From Candidatus Melainabacteria bacterium (GTDB lineage: Bacteria > Cyanobacteriota > Vampirovibrionia > Vampirovibrionales > Vampirovibrionaceae): a DNA stretch of 64,000 nt. The notes beneath the pieces are model-generated. The model had not been told where the DNA came from and made no database searches. It saw only the letters and a program-made list of their open reading frames with translations. Position numbers and translations under genes: made by a program. Below, in pieces: positions 16,156-24,921 of this stretch (position 1 is its first letter; each line of letters opens with the position of its first letter). The DNA is taken from assembly GCA_902168245.1 (NCBI GenBank), contig CABHPA010000096.1:1-64000 (forward strand), read 5' to 3'.

Positions 16156-17925
16156 ATGACTGTTGTCCTGCCACCCCAGCCTTTCCTGATGCCTGGAATC
16201 CGGCCTATTCTTCATCCCAGGCCGTTTATTCCCCGGCCAGCCGCAGGGGACGCGTTTACGCCCCAGAACCTTATACCCCTTGCGCAACAGCAGGCCATGC
16301 TTCAGGCGCTCTGGTTTCTCGCCCAGCATCAGCTCGCGGTTCAGGCGCTAGGCTTGGCGACCCGACAGCAGGCGTCAGCCCAGTACATGCCGCCGGTGCC
16401 TCCTGTGGCGAAGCTGCCCGGTTATCAGTCGCTCCGGATTGTGTATAACAACGATCCCCATGAAAAGTTCAAGGCGCTTCCCTACCTGGTGAGCGCCTTT
16501 TCTGAATTGTCCCGGCAGGGGGACGCCGCCGGGCGGGACGTGTTGCGTCTGAATTCCGGCGATAACAACGTGGGCAAGGAGGCTCACGAATGGGCCTTGA
16601 ACGTGCGGCTGATGAACCTGATCCGTTATCATGCAGTCACCATGGGGAACCATGAGCTGGATCTTGGCAGCCCGTTCTATGCGGGCGGGCTGGCCCAGGC
16701 GGAATTCCCCACCGTGGTGTCCAATTTCAAGATTCAGCCGGGCAGCGAACTGGATAAGCGTGTGCGGGAAGGGAAAATTCTGACCGCGCCCCAAATTTTG
16801 CGGGACAAGCAGGGAACTTATGGTCTGATCGGGGTGACGACCCCCGATCTGAAAAAAGTGGTCAGCAACAAGGCCAAAATGCAGGGTGAAACCGTGCAAA
16901 GCTTTGCGGAAACCGTGGAGAACGTGAAAGCCCAGGTGGCCTGGCTGCAGAGCATGGGCATCAATAAAATCCTGGTCTTGTCGCACCTGGGGTACGATCT
17001 GGATCAGAAACTGGCCCGTACCGTGCCGGGCCTGGATGTGATTGTGGGCGGCCATTCCCATGACGTGATTGAAGGCATTACCCCAGGGGCCAATTACCTG
17101 CAAACCCCTACCGGGGAGCCTGTGTTGATTGTGCAGGGCGGTAAAAACGCCCAGTATATGGGTGTGGCGGATGTTTTATTTGACCCGCAGGGCCGGGTGA
17201 TCCCGCAGCAGAATAAGCTGATAAGCACTTACATCCTGCCGCCGGACGCCCAGGCTACCCAAATGCGGGACGATGTGCTGGGCAAGCCGCAGAAAATCGC
17301 GGAAATCATGACCCCTTACGATTGCAACGATAACCAGTACCATGCCGACACCGTGGCCCAGTTCACGGCGGATACCCTTCGCGGGGCCACCGGGGCCGAC
17401 ATCGCCTTTGTGCGATCCTCTGAAATTCGTAGCAATATTGAGCAAGGCGTCTTCACCGATCATGACATCAAGGAGCTGATGCCCTTTAAAGACCCGATTG
17501 TTCGCGTCAAATACACCGGGACCGAGATTCTGGACTCCCTGAACCGTTCTGCCCAGGGACTAGCCAAGCATGAAGCGCATCCGGGGATGCTGCATCCCTC
17601 CGGTATGGCTTTCTCCCTCAACCGGCAGACGGGCAAAGTGCAGCAGGCTTATGTGTTTAATAAAACTTCGCGTCAATGGGAGCAGTTGAACCCCAATAAA
17701 ACCTATACCGTCGCCTTGGGCGAATTTTCGGTCAGTAACAAGGAGTTTCCGGCCTTTTCCCGCCCCGAACGGGTGGAATGGAATTCGGGCCAGCCGATGC
17801 AGGCGTTCTTTGCCCTGGGGCTTAAACAGGCGGGCGCACCCCATCAACCGATCCGCTTCCATGATGACGGTCGGCTCCAGATTGTGTCACAGCCACCGGC
17901 AAACGCATTTGCCGTCAAGCTTTAA
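16156..17925 (+). CDS. 5'-nucleotidase/UshA-like metallophosphatase
   Basis: Two-domain nucleotidase of the UshA/YfkN type, hydrolysing nucleotides or cyclic nucleotides with a two-metal centre. Metal motifs in order, numbered from this start: NDPHE (D100, H102), GDNN (D136), GNHE (N165, H166), LSHLGYD (H277) and GGHSH (H300, H302). The C-terminal substrate-binding domain contains VRSSEIRSNIEQG. Family members normally carry a signal peptide. Here the first 90 residues are Pro/Gln-rich with no typical signal, resembling the leaders of the tagged proteins. The start is the ATG at 16156, with GAGGG about 12 bases upstream. The ATG at 16189 is also possible. Confidence 0.85.
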   Translation: MTVVLPPQPFLMPGIRPILHPRPFIPRPAAGDAFTPQNLIPLAQQQAMLQALWFLAQHQLAVQALGLATRQQASAQYMPPVPPVAKLPGYQSLRIVYNNDPHEKFKALPYLVSAFSELSRQGDAAGRDVLRLNSGDNNVGKEAHEWALNVRLMNLIRYHAVTMGNHELDLGSPFYAGGLAQAEFPTVVSNFKIQPGSELDKRVREGKILTAPQILRDKQGTYGLIGVTTPDLKKVVSNKAKMQGETVQSFAETVENVKAQVAWLQSMGINKILVLSHLGYDLDQKLARTVPGLDVIVGGHSHDVIEGITPGANYLQTPTGEPVLIVQGGKNAQYMGVADVLFDPQGRVIPQQNKLISTYILPPDAQATQMRDDVLGKPQKIAEIMTPYDCNDNQYHADTVAQFTADTLRGATGADIAFVRSSEIRSNIEQGVFTDHDIKELMPFKDPIVRVKYTGTEILDSLNRSAQGLAKHEAHPGMLHPSGMAFSLNRQTGKVQQAYVFNKTSRQWEQLNPNKTYTVALGEFSVSNKEFPAFSRPERVEWNSGQPMQAFFALGLKQAGAPHQPIRFHDDGRLQIVSQPPANAFAVKL

Positions 17926-18044
17926 AACCCTGGCGAAAACGCCGATAGTACAACAGGGCGTAGCACTTACCCGGCCTTTTCAAGGTCTGGATATTTGAAA
18001 GCGATTACCCAGTTATAAACAGGCCGTTTATAGCCTGAAGTTTA

Positions 18045-19049
18045 CTAATGGCGGCTCTCATCCGGTGCGCCGGGAATGGGGGGCTGGTTGGCGGGCTTGG
18101 TTTCGTTGCCCCCGGAACCGGGAATCGGTGCGCTTGTTTTGTTTGTGGCATCGCCGGTTGCCTGCCCCGGTTGATCTTCCAACTGGATTTTTCGGGGCTT
18201 TTTCGGGCTGGGGCGCTGGTCTATCACCGCACCGGCACCGGCTGGCCTGGCTTCTAGCGGTTGCTTGCGAATTTCGGCGGGCTTCATTTCCTGTACCGGG
18301 GCGGCAAGTTCCGCCTGCTTGGTTGGCTCTGCTTCCGGCCCCGTTTCGGCGGCGGGATGGGAACCTTGTTCCCCGGTTTTGCCGGTGTCCTCGCCTTTCG
18401 GCGTTTCGCCGCTGGCAGCTTGATTGGCGACCGGTTGTTCCGAAGAACCAGGTTCTGGGGAACCCGTCGCCTCTTTTTCTTTCGGCGTGGTGGAAGCTTC
18501 CACCTGCGGGCTTTCGGCAATGCATTGCAGGAATTGCTTGTCCTTGGCGATCCAGTACAGGCCGTTCAGTTTAAAGTTCAGCCCATTCGGCGCAAACACC
18601 AGTTGCTCCTCAATGGTTCCCTGAATCCGCTGCACTTTGCGGGTCAGCACATCCAGAAAAGTATCGCCCTGACTCTTTTGTCCCTTTACCACATCCCGGT
18701 GGAAGCCCAGCTCATTGGGATCAAACTCTTCCATGGCGCCCAGGTAGGTTTCCACGCAGTTGCTCATAATCAGGAAACGGCGGCGGCTGACTCCGTTTTT
18801 AAACGCGTCGCTGGCATATTCGTCATAAATCTGCCCGTATTGCTTCTTGCGCTCCATATCTAGAATATCGTCGGCGGACATGCGCAGCAAAGCCAGCTCG
18901 TCCAGCCGGTACGCGTACTGGGGCGAATTGGGATCCTTGGGATTGACCGACACCCGATCGCTGCGGCAACCGGCAAAGCCCAGCAATGAACAGGCTAGTA
19001 AAACGGAAAAAGCCCTTTGCCATATACTACGGGGAGCCTGGAAACTCAT
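18045..19049 (-). CDS. Putative lipoprotein with Pro/Glu/Ala-rich tail
   Basis: 334-residue protein of no recognised family. Residues 11-28 form a lipoprotein signal ending FAGC, with Cys28 the probable lipidation site. Residues 45-180 form a folded-looking helical domain (RMSADDILDMERKKQYGQ; FKNGVSRRRFLIMSNC). Residues from about 185 to the end are low-complexity, rich in Pro, Glu, Ala, Gly and Lys, probably a disordered spacer. It lies upstream of nothing obviously related. The RpaB-like regulator is on the same strand 131 bases upstream and may share its transcript. Confidence 0.75.
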   Translation of the reverse strand: MSFQAPRSIWQRAFSVLLACSLLGFAGCRSDRVSVNPKDPNSPQYAYRLDELALLRMSADDILDMERKKQYGQIYDEYASDAFKNGVSRRRFLIMSNCVETYLGAMEEFDPNELGFHRDVVKGQKSQGDTFLDVLTRKVQRIQGTIEEQLVFAPNGLNFKLNGLYWIAKDKQFLQCIAESPQVEASTTPKEKEATGSPEPGSSEQPVANQAASGETPKGEDTGKTGEQGSHPAAETGPEAEPTKQAELAAPVQEMKPAEIRKQPLEARPAGAGAVIDQRPSPKKPRKIQLEDQPGQATGDATNKTSAPIPGSGGNETKPANQPPIPGAPDESRH

Positions 19050-19180
19050 GACGAATCCGAAAGCCTCTCTCGATACTTAAAGACCGATAAACCGAACGGC
19101 CTCTCTCCATATCCCATTCTATCCCGAAATGTGAATCAGGGGAGAGCGCAACGCCATTTTGAACCACCGATGAAACGGCG

Positions 19181-19951
19181 CTAGTCGATTTTCTGGAACA
19201 TGTAGCCGATACCACGGGCTGTCAGAATCAGTTCAGGGTTGCTGATATCGGTTTCCAGCTTGGAGCGCAGGCGGCTGATATGCACATCCACCACACGGGT
19301 ATCAATCCGGTGATCCGGCGGGTAAGACCACACGTGCTGAAGGATTTCGCCACGGGAGAACGGTTTGCCGGAATTGTTCACCAACAGCTCCAGCAGGCTG
19401 AATTCCATCCCGGTGAGCCGAACCCGCTCGTTTTTCTTGAAGACCTGGCGCTTGTTCAAATCCACTTTCAGGTTGCCCACCACCACCACGTTGTTGGTTT
19501 CCTTGCTGGTGGCCGTGCTGCCGCCGCCGCCTTTGGCGGTGGTGCGACGCATGATGCATTTTACGCGGGCTTCCAGTTCCTTGGGGCTGAAGGGTTTTAC
19601 CACATAATCGTCGGCGCCCAGTTCCAGCCCGGTAATCCGTTCCGCCACATCGCCCAGCGCGGTCAGGATGATAATCGGCGTGTCCGCCTGTTTGCGGATT
19701 TCCTTGGTCACGCCGTAGCCGTCCATTTTGGGCATCATGATGTCCAGAACGACAATATCCGGCAGGAACTTGTTGAACACATCCAGGGCTTCTTCCCCAT
19801 CGGCGGCAGTGGCCGTATCGAAGCCCAGCATTTTGAAGCGGGTTTCCAGAATCCGGCGGATGCTGGCCTCGTCATCCACGATCAGGATTTTTTCGCTTCG
19901 ATTGGCGGCTTTCTGGCTGCTGGCGGATTCTTTTTCGGATGTAGCGCTCAA
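19181..19951 (-). CDS. rpaB: OmpR-family response regulator, RpaB/Ycf27-like
   Basis: DNA-binding response regulator. The receiver domain (about residues 20-137) has acidic D26-D27, phosphoacceptor D70 in VVLDIMMPKMDGYGV, T97 and K119. The winged-helix output domain runs from about 155 to 256 (RLTGMEFSLLELL, DTRVVDVHISRLRSKLE, ILTARGIGYMFQ). Both halves match cyanobacterial RpaB closely, including DEASIRRILETR and TALGDVAERITGLELGADDY. In cyanobacteria RpaB is essential and tunes light and redox responses. No such target is visible here. The start is a TTG at 19949-19951 after AAGAGG. A 20-residue Ser/Glu-rich extension precedes the usual family start. No histidine kinase is adjacent. Confidence 0.88.
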   Translation of the reverse strand: MSATSEKESASSQKAANRSEKILIVDDEASIRRILETRFKMLGFDTATAADGEEALDVFNKFLPDIVVLDIMMPKMDGYGVTKEIRKQADTPIIILTALGDVAERITGLELGADDYVVKPFSPKELEARVKCIMRRTTAKGGGGSTATSKETNNVVVVGNLKVDLNKRQVFKKNERVRLTGMEFSLLELLVNNSGKPFSRGEILQHVWSYPPDHRIDTRVVDVHISRLRSKLETDISNPELILTARGIGYMFQKID

Positions 19952-20323
19952 TGGGATAAACCTCTTGCCATTCCTAAATAATTCTACAATCAGACTCTCT
20001 TAAGGCAGACTCTCAGGGCGTTTGATGCTATCTCTCCTCGCGAGACCCACGATGCCGATGAAAACTGTCTCTCATTCTCAGCTCCGGGAGCGATCATACT
20101 AAAATCGGACGCCTCAGTAAAGTCATCATTACACTATTTTCGGAAAGTGGCAAGGTGCTATCCTCTTGCGGGATGAGGGTCGCCCCAGAGCTTTCCACAC
20201 CCGCCTTCGGGCGGTTATTCTTCTAAGTACCCGCTGCCTGTAAACGGTAGACCGCCCGCAAAAAGGCCCGGTGGTTTTCACCGGGCCTTGTGAGCTTCTT
20301 GATGATGATCGGAGTCTTTGGGG
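19952..20323. other. Intergenic region upstream of rpaB
   Basis: This 372-bp gap holds the terminator of the small gene at 20324 (20260-20289) and presumably the rpaB promoter. I looked for the HLR1 repeat bound by RpaB (two TTACA-type octamers two bases apart) and found only a single ATTACACT near 20128, so autoregulation is not shown. Confidence 0.4.
20260..20289 (-). terminator. Strong intrinsic terminator
   Basis: AAGGCCCGGTG (20263-20273) pairs perfectly with CACCGGGCCTT (20279-20289) around a five-base loop. On the minus strand the hairpin is followed by TTTTT. It lies 35 bases past the stop of the gene at 20324-20722. Confidence 0.88.
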
Positions 20324-20722
20324 TTAACTGTTTTGGAGGGCCACATGCCCAATCAGGTAATCGTCCACCAGGCTTTGCAGGGTTTCCGGATTGGGCGGGA
20401 AGCCAAATTCAGTGGTGTACGCTTGGTTCATCAGGTTGGTCACCAGGGAATGCCGTTCCGGAGGAACCTGTTGGGTAAACGCTTCGATGGAGCGTTCAAT
20501 GCCGGGGTTTTCCAACTGGTTGGGAATATTGAACTTGGCCTGGGCGGCCAGCAGATCCATCATCCGGTTGGGGTCAAGCTTCTGGCTGGCGTACGGGTCG
20601 CCTGCTGGCAGCGTGTTATCCTGGGGTGAATTGGCGTTGGGCCTGGTTCCCTTGTTTTGCCGGTTCGCGTTAAAACTGGCCCCCAGGTTCTTGTCCGGAT
20701 TGAAACCCTTGAAGTCTGTCAT
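20324..20722 (-). CDS. Hypothetical protein, 132 aa
   Basis: Unrecognised soluble protein. Residues 1-50 are Asn, Lys and Pro-rich and probably disordered (NKGTRPNANSPQDN). Residues 55-132 are helical-looking, including DPNRMMDLLAAQAKFNIP and SLVTNLMNQAYTTEFGFPP. No membrane segment or signal peptide is present. The ATG at 20720-20722 follows GAGAGG at good spacing, and a strong terminator follows the stop, so it is a complete single-gene unit. Confidence 0.7.
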   Translation of the reverse strand: MTDFKGFNPDKNLGASFNANRQNKGTRPNANSPQDNTLPAGDPYASQKLDPNRMMDLLAAQAKFNIPNQLENPGIERSIEAFTQQVPPERHSLVTNLMNQAYTTEFGFPPNPETLQSLVDDYLIGHVALQNS

Positions 20723-21188
20723 TGATGACCTCTCCCTCGTGGTTTGTAGCTCACTGTGAGATGTTCGTCAATTTCATGCAAAGCTTTAACGAAGTCCCAT
20801 CAAAATTTACATTTGCGTAACACTGGTTTGGCCACTATGCCTGGGGCAAAGCAGCAACCTTTAATGCTTGTATTTATATTGTACTCAATTATATACAATT
20901 GACCGCAAACTGTTTGTGTTTAATTTTTTCCCACTGACTGTCGTCGCGTTTGCGGCTCACTTCACTTTCCCATCCGGCAGTGTTGAACATGCCGGTGTCT
21001 CAGAATTATACCGATTCCCGGCTTGGAACTCAATGAATCCCCGGCCAAAGCGCATAAAATTCCATTGCATGGTGTAGTTTTACGGCCCATGCGCTTCCAT
21101 TGCGCCTTATTTCTAAAGTAAAGGCAATTTGCATATAAAATTTGTTTTTATTTTATATAAGAGCGCGTAGTATTCGGGGTATTTAGTG
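20723..21188. other. Divergent AT-rich intergenic region
   Basis: 466 bases with no supported gene. TCAATT-ATATAC-AATTGA at 20885-20902 is a perfect 6-bp inverted repeat of operator shape, in AT-rich DNA. A second AT-rich block at 21129-21160 probably promotes the gene at 21189. A 69-codon frame at 20868-21077 has no ribosome binding site. Confidence 0.4.
21129..21159 (+). promoter_or_regulatory. Candidate promoter of the coiled-coil protein gene
   Basis: TTGCAT at 21129-21134 and TATATA at 21154-21159, 19 bases apart, lie in very AT-rich DNA about 30 bases before the ATG at 21189. The spacing is slightly long, so this is only a plausible assignment. Confidence 0.35.
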
Positions 21189-21515
21189 ATGAACAAAAAG
21201 AATAAACCAGCCAAAACCAAGCCTTCAAAACCAGCCCAGTCCTCCCAGCAGAACCTGAAAAAGAGAATGCAGTTGCTGGGTTTCGTGCGCGGGCAGGATC
21301 AATTCCTGGCCCTGATGAGCGACATGCAGCAGATTGATCAGGAACTGGCGCAATCCCGTCAGAATGTTCAGCAATGCGAAACCGGCTCCCGGCAAGAGGA
21401 TGAGTGCCTGGCCCGTATCCGCGAGCTGGAAGACCAGCGCTTTTTGCTGCTGGGCCAACTGCACGGCAACCGGGTGAACGATTACCATCTGCTCATTTCC
21501 CAGCCGGAAGCCTGA
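21189..21515 (+). CDS. Small basic coiled-coil protein
   Basis: 108-residue protein of unknown family. Residues 1-27 are strongly basic and Pro/Ser-rich. Residues 28-95 form heptad-like helices (LMSDMQQIDQELAQSRQNVQQ, RIRELEDQRFLLLGQL), suggesting a dimeric coiled coil. There is no signal or membrane segment. The ATG at 21189 is preferred to the GTG three bases earlier. It precedes the YkgJ-family gene by 125 bases on the same strand. Confidence 0.6.
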   Translation: MNKKNKPAKTKPSKPAQSSQQNLKKRMQLLGFVRGQDQFLALMSDMQQIDQELAQSRQNVQQCETGSRQEDECLARIRELEDQRFLLLGQLHGNRVNDYHLLISQPEA

Positions 21516-21640
21516 GGCATTTTAAATATTCATTTGGGCGCTGCCGCTCAAATTCGCTTGTCCGCAGGATGGCGCTTTACGGATTTACGCCCACAATAAT
21601 GCATGTGGGATAGTTTTTAAGACCGGAAAGCGCCTGTTGC

Positions 21641-22417
21641 ATGCCCAACCTGTTTGAAAAAGAACTCGGCATTCCCCTGCCCAAGTGCTGTAATACCGGG
21701 GCATGCTGCAAGGGAGCTTCTCCCAGTACGCCATACCACAAGCTGATGGCGCGGGCTGCCGAAGGGGATGAATTTGCCCAAGGGTTTTTCTCCATTATGG
21801 TGCCGTATTTAAAGCGGGAAGAAGCGGAAAAAATAGTGCCGGGCGTGGTGGAACGAACCCTGCTGGCCGCCAAAAAACAGCCGGAGGAATTCCAGACCGA
21901 GGAAGATGTGGTGTTCTACCACTGCCGCTATCAAACCCCTGATAACAAGTGCGGCGTGTGGGAGGATCGTCCCCAGTTCTGCCGGGATTACCCGGACACC
22001 CCCTTTGTGGTGATGGCCCCCGGCTGCGCCTTTGAACCATGGGCCGCAGCCTGCAAGGAAAAATACAGCGCCATGAAAGCCGAAGTGGAGCAGCTCAAGG
22101 CGCTGAAAGAAGAACTGGCCGCCTTGAAAAATTTTCAGGAAAATGGCGCACCGCTGCCGGATTTATCGCAACTGGCCTTGTCCGGCGATGCCGGGCTGCC
22201 CAAGGACGGCTTTGGGGTGGAGAATCTGCTGGAAAATTCCGGCGGATCAACTTTGGAAAGAATCTTTTGTGAAAATTCCCCTTACGGTGATGAGGACACG
22301 AAGATTGACGCGGGATATGGGGTTCCAGATAATACTACCGTTAATCTGAGTCTGGTTCTTTCGCTGACCGGACTGTACGTATCGACGCCCCTGGGGGCGA
22401 TGTATTTTTTGCGTTAA
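21641..22417 (+). CDS. YkgJ-family cysteine-cluster protein
   Basis: Belongs to the YkgJ/CxxCxxCC zinc- or iron-binding family of unknown reaction. Cysteines occur as KCCNTGACCKG near residue 16, then FYHCRYQ, KCGVWEDRPQFCRDYP and APGCAFEPW, the usual order and spacing. Residues about 140-170 form a Lys/Glu coiled coil. The C-terminal 80 residues are not part of the usual domain and end in a hydrophobic stretch (LSLVLSLTGLYVSTP). The ATG at 21641 has GGAAAG ten bases upstream. Leucine dehydrogenase follows 35 bases later, so they may share a transcript. Confidence 0.75.
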   Translation: MPNLFEKELGIPLPKCCNTGACCKGASPSTPYHKLMARAAEGDEFAQGFFSIMVPYLKREEAEKIVPGVVERTLLAAKKQPEEFQTEEDVVFYHCRYQTPDNKCGVWEDRPQFCRDYPDTPFVVMAPGCAFEPWAAACKEKYSAMKAEVEQLKALKEELAALKNFQENGAPLPDLSQLALSGDAGLPKDGFGVENLLENSGGSTLERIFCENSPYGDEDTKIDAGYGVPDNTTVNLSLVLSLTGLYVSTPLGAMYFLR

Positions 22418-22452
22418 CTCAGTGGGTTAATTCCAAGAGGGGTAATAGAACC

Positions 22453-23559
22453 ATGTCATATTTCGACCTGATCCATTCGCGTGGACATGAGGGGGTTTTC
22501 TTCTGCGCCGATCCGGCTGCCGGGCTGCGGGGCATTATCGCCATTCACGACACCACGCTGGGGCCAGCGTTGGGCGGTTGCCGCATGAAGCCTTACGTCA
22601 GCGAGGCCAACGCGCTGACCGACGCCCTGCGCCTGTCTCGCGCCATGACTTATAAATCCGCCATGGCCGGGCTGAACCTGGGCGGCGGCAAATCGGTGAT
22701 TATGCTGGACAGCCCGGCCCAAAAAACGCCGGAGCTGCTGAAAGCTTTTGCCGAGCGAATTTGCCTGCTGAAGGGCAATTACATCGGCGCGGGCGATGTG
22801 GGTTCCGATACCAACGACCTGCGCGTTCTGCATCAGCATTGCCCGTATATTACCGGATTAGCAGAAGAGGACGGCGGCCTGGGGGATTCCTCCATCCTCA
22901 CCGCGCTGGGCGTGTTCAAGGGCATTCAGGCGGCGGTGAAAGAGAAACTGGATCGCGATGATCTGGACGGTTTGAAAGTGGCTATACAGGGTGCGGGAAA
23001 AGTGGGTTTTCATCTGGTGGCGCATTTGCTGGAAGCCGGGTGCGAAGTGGCCATGTCCGACATCAACCCGGCGGCGCTGGCCCAAGTGAAAGACGCATAC
23101 CCCTCCGTTAAAATCTGCCAGCCGGATGAGTTGCTGGCGCTGGACGTGGATATTTTCTCGCCCAACGCCATTGGCGGCACCATTACGGAGGAAGTCGCCA
23201 AAACGCTCAAGGCGGATATTGTGGCCGGAGGGGCCAACAACCCGCTGGCCAGCGAGGGGGTGGCGGCCATGCTGCACCAGCGGAAAATCCTGTACACGCC
23301 GGATTTTATTATTAACGCCGGTGGGGTGATTATGGTGGCCTGCGAGCTGGAGAAAAAGAGTATGGCGGAGGCGACCCGCAAAACGCTGGATATTTACGAC
23401 ACCGCGTTGCAAGTGTTCGATTACGCCAAGCGCCGCGATCTGTTCCCGTGGGACGCCGCGCAGCACCTGGCCATGATTCGCATTCAGGAAACCCGCGCTA
23501 CCGGCTACCACTATGGGCGGGGCAGTTCGGCCAGCCGACCGCTGGTGGGCGCTCGCTAA
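22453..23559 (+). CDS. ldh: Leucine dehydrogenase (Glu/Leu/Phe/Val dehydrogenase family)
   Basis: NAD-dependent oxidative deamination of leucine and other branched-chain amino acids in the cytoplasm, reversible to amination. The catalytic domain shows K68 (AMTYKSAMAG), K80 in GGGKSV and D115 in GAGDVGSD. The Rossmann domain has VAIQGAGKVGFHL and binds the nicotinamide ring near FIINAGGVI. The length of 368 residues is typical. AAGAGGGG lies upstream of the ATG. Whether leucine or phenylalanine is preferred cannot be settled by eye, but the short length and the YFDLIHSRGHE start favour the leucine type. Confidence 0.88.
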   Translation: MSYFDLIHSRGHEGVFFCADPAAGLRGIIAIHDTTLGPALGGCRMKPYVSEANALTDALRLSRAMTYKSAMAGLNLGGGKSVIMLDSPAQKTPELLKAFAERICLLKGNYIGAGDVGSDTNDLRVLHQHCPYITGLAEEDGGLGDSSILTALGVFKGIQAAVKEKLDRDDLDGLKVAIQGAGKVGFHLVAHLLEAGCEVAMSDINPAALAQVKDAYPSVKICQPDELLALDVDIFSPNAIGGTITEEVAKTLKADIVAGGANNPLASEGVAAMLHQRKILYTPDFIINAGGVIMVACELEKKSMAEATRKTLDIYDTALQVFDYAKRRDLFPWDAAQHLAMIRIQETRATGYHYGRGSSASRPLVGAR

Positions 23560-23706
23560 ACACCGATTGACGGAGGGGGAAATAGCAGAGGGGGAGATGA
23601 TGGGATCGACCCGCTGCCTGGTTTTAAGCCGCGCTATCTGGCGGGCCGGGCGGGTTGATCCCTGACTTTTTGTGAATTTGGCTGAGTCCTGAGCGGCGAT
23701 CGATGT

Positions 23707-24318
23707 TCAGGGCGTTGGCCCCATCGATGAAAAGCTGGCCTGCAACTCGCGGGACAAATCGGCCAGGGATACCACGGTCAGGCTCACTTGTTTCAGTTGG
23801 CCGCCCCGCAGTACGCTCAGGCGAACCATATCGCCCGGCACGTCCGAGATCATGGCATCCAGCGTGGTTAAATCCTTGTGCAGGGTTTTTTCCCCGTTCA
23901 CGGCCACCAGAATGTCGCCGGGACGAATGCCCTGTTTGTGCGCGGGCGTCCCCGGAAACACCCCCTGCACCGTGGGGTAGGCGTCTGTCCGCACCAGCAG
24001 ATCCAGCCCTACCACGCCCGGCATGGTCGGATCGGCAGGCTGGGGAGTGGCGTGCTGGCGGTAGGTTTCCAGAACGGTAAAGGAGCGGGGCGCGTTGGAA
24101 CCCGATGGCCCTGCGTTGCCGGTTTTTGCGTGAGAAGCGATATTTTCAGCGGTTTGAAAAATACCCGCCCCCCCAACGGCATGTGAAATAGAGGGCTTCT
24201 GGGCGGTGGCCTCCATCGCGCAGAGGGTCAGTGCGGCCAGCGACAGCGCGGCTCCCAGGGCGATCAGTTTTTCAGGCTTTGGCCGCCGGGGCGGGATGTG
24301 CCGGGGTGTCTGCAACAT
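23707..24318 (-). CDS. Exported PDZ-domain protein without protease domain
   Basis: 203-residue protein with a signal-anchor at about residues 18-40 (LIALGAALSLAALTLCAMEATA), a Ser/Gly/Pro-rich linker and one PDZ domain from about 110 to 195. The PDZ core is GVFPGTPAHKQGIRPGDILVAVNGE, as in HtrA/Deg proteases, but no protease domain is encoded. It may be an adaptor or chaperone-like binder in the periplasm. The ATG at 24316-24318 follows GAAGGAAAG. An upstream ATG would bury the signal behind 42 residues. It is convergent with leucine dehydrogenase. Confidence 0.78.
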   Translation of the reverse strand: MLQTPRHIPPRRPKPEKLIALGAALSLAALTLCAMEATAQKPSISHAVGGAGIFQTAENIASHAKTGNAGPSGSNAPRSFTVLETYRQHATPQPADPTMPGVVGLDLLVRTDAYPTVQGVFPGTPAHKQGIRPGDILVAVNGEKTLHKDLTTLDAMISDVPGDMVRLSVLRGGQLKQVSLTVVSLADLSRELQASFSSMGPTP

Positions 24319-24606
24319 AGGGCCGCTTTCCTTCGATTGGTAGGGTGCAACGGGGCTGGCTTGCGATTTGCCCGAACTATATTTAAAGTATGGGCGGAAC
24401 CCGCTTTTTCGCAAGGTGGGGCCGCAACCGGGCAATGCTTGCACACGGGATGCTTTACAATTTCAAATCACCCTTCTTACAATGAAGCATGGCACGGAAC
24501 CCGATCGGCCCGCATCCTACCCCGGAAGGAGATGATGCTGCCCCGGCACGGTTCCCGGCCCGGTTTTACCCCAGTGTCCCGTTGATATGGTGGGAAGAGA
24601 GAGAGC

Positions 24607-24921
24607 ATGCCTTCATCCAAAGCTTCTGTTGAAACGATTGCGCGGCGCATCCTGGTTTCCGGCAAGGTGCAAGGGGTGGGCTACCGCTTCGCCCTGGCGG
24701 AACAGGCCCGCAACCTGAATATTATGGGTTGGTGCCGCAACCTGCCCGAAGGCCAGGTGGAAGCCTGGGTACAAGGCGGTAAGGAAGCCGTCGACAACCT
24801 GCTGGACTGGATGCAACAAGGGCCGCCGCAAGCCGTGGTGGAGCATTTGGCCGTGGAAAACCAGGCCGTGCTGGAACCCCTGTTGGGCGAAACCATTCAG
24901 GCATTTGAGATTCGCAAGTGA
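24607..24921 (+). CDS. acyP: Acylphosphatase
   Basis: Small cytoplasmic enzyme that hydrolyses carboxyl-phosphate bonds in acyl phosphates. The ferredoxin-like fold motifs are complete: SGKVQGVGYRFAL with catalytic R27, and WCRNLPEGQVEAWVQG with catalytic N45. Length (104 residues) fits, with about ten extra residues at the N-terminus. A purine-rich GAGAGAGAG tract precedes the ATG. The stop overlaps the next start by four bases (GTGA), so the secreted protein downstream is translationally coupled. Confidence 0.93.
   Translation: MPSSKASVETIARRILVSGKVQGVGYRFALAEQARNLNIMGWCRNLPEGQVEAWVQGGKEAVDNLLDWMQQGPPQAVVEHLAVENQAVLEPLLGETIQAFEIRK

Noticed and set aside
19952-20150. HLR1-type binding site for RpaB autoregulation
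   Set aside because: Only one ATTACACT octamer is present; the required second octamer two bases away is missing.
20868-21077. 69-codon plus-strand frame
   Set aside because: No ribosome binding site; lies in AT-rich promoter DNA of the next gene.
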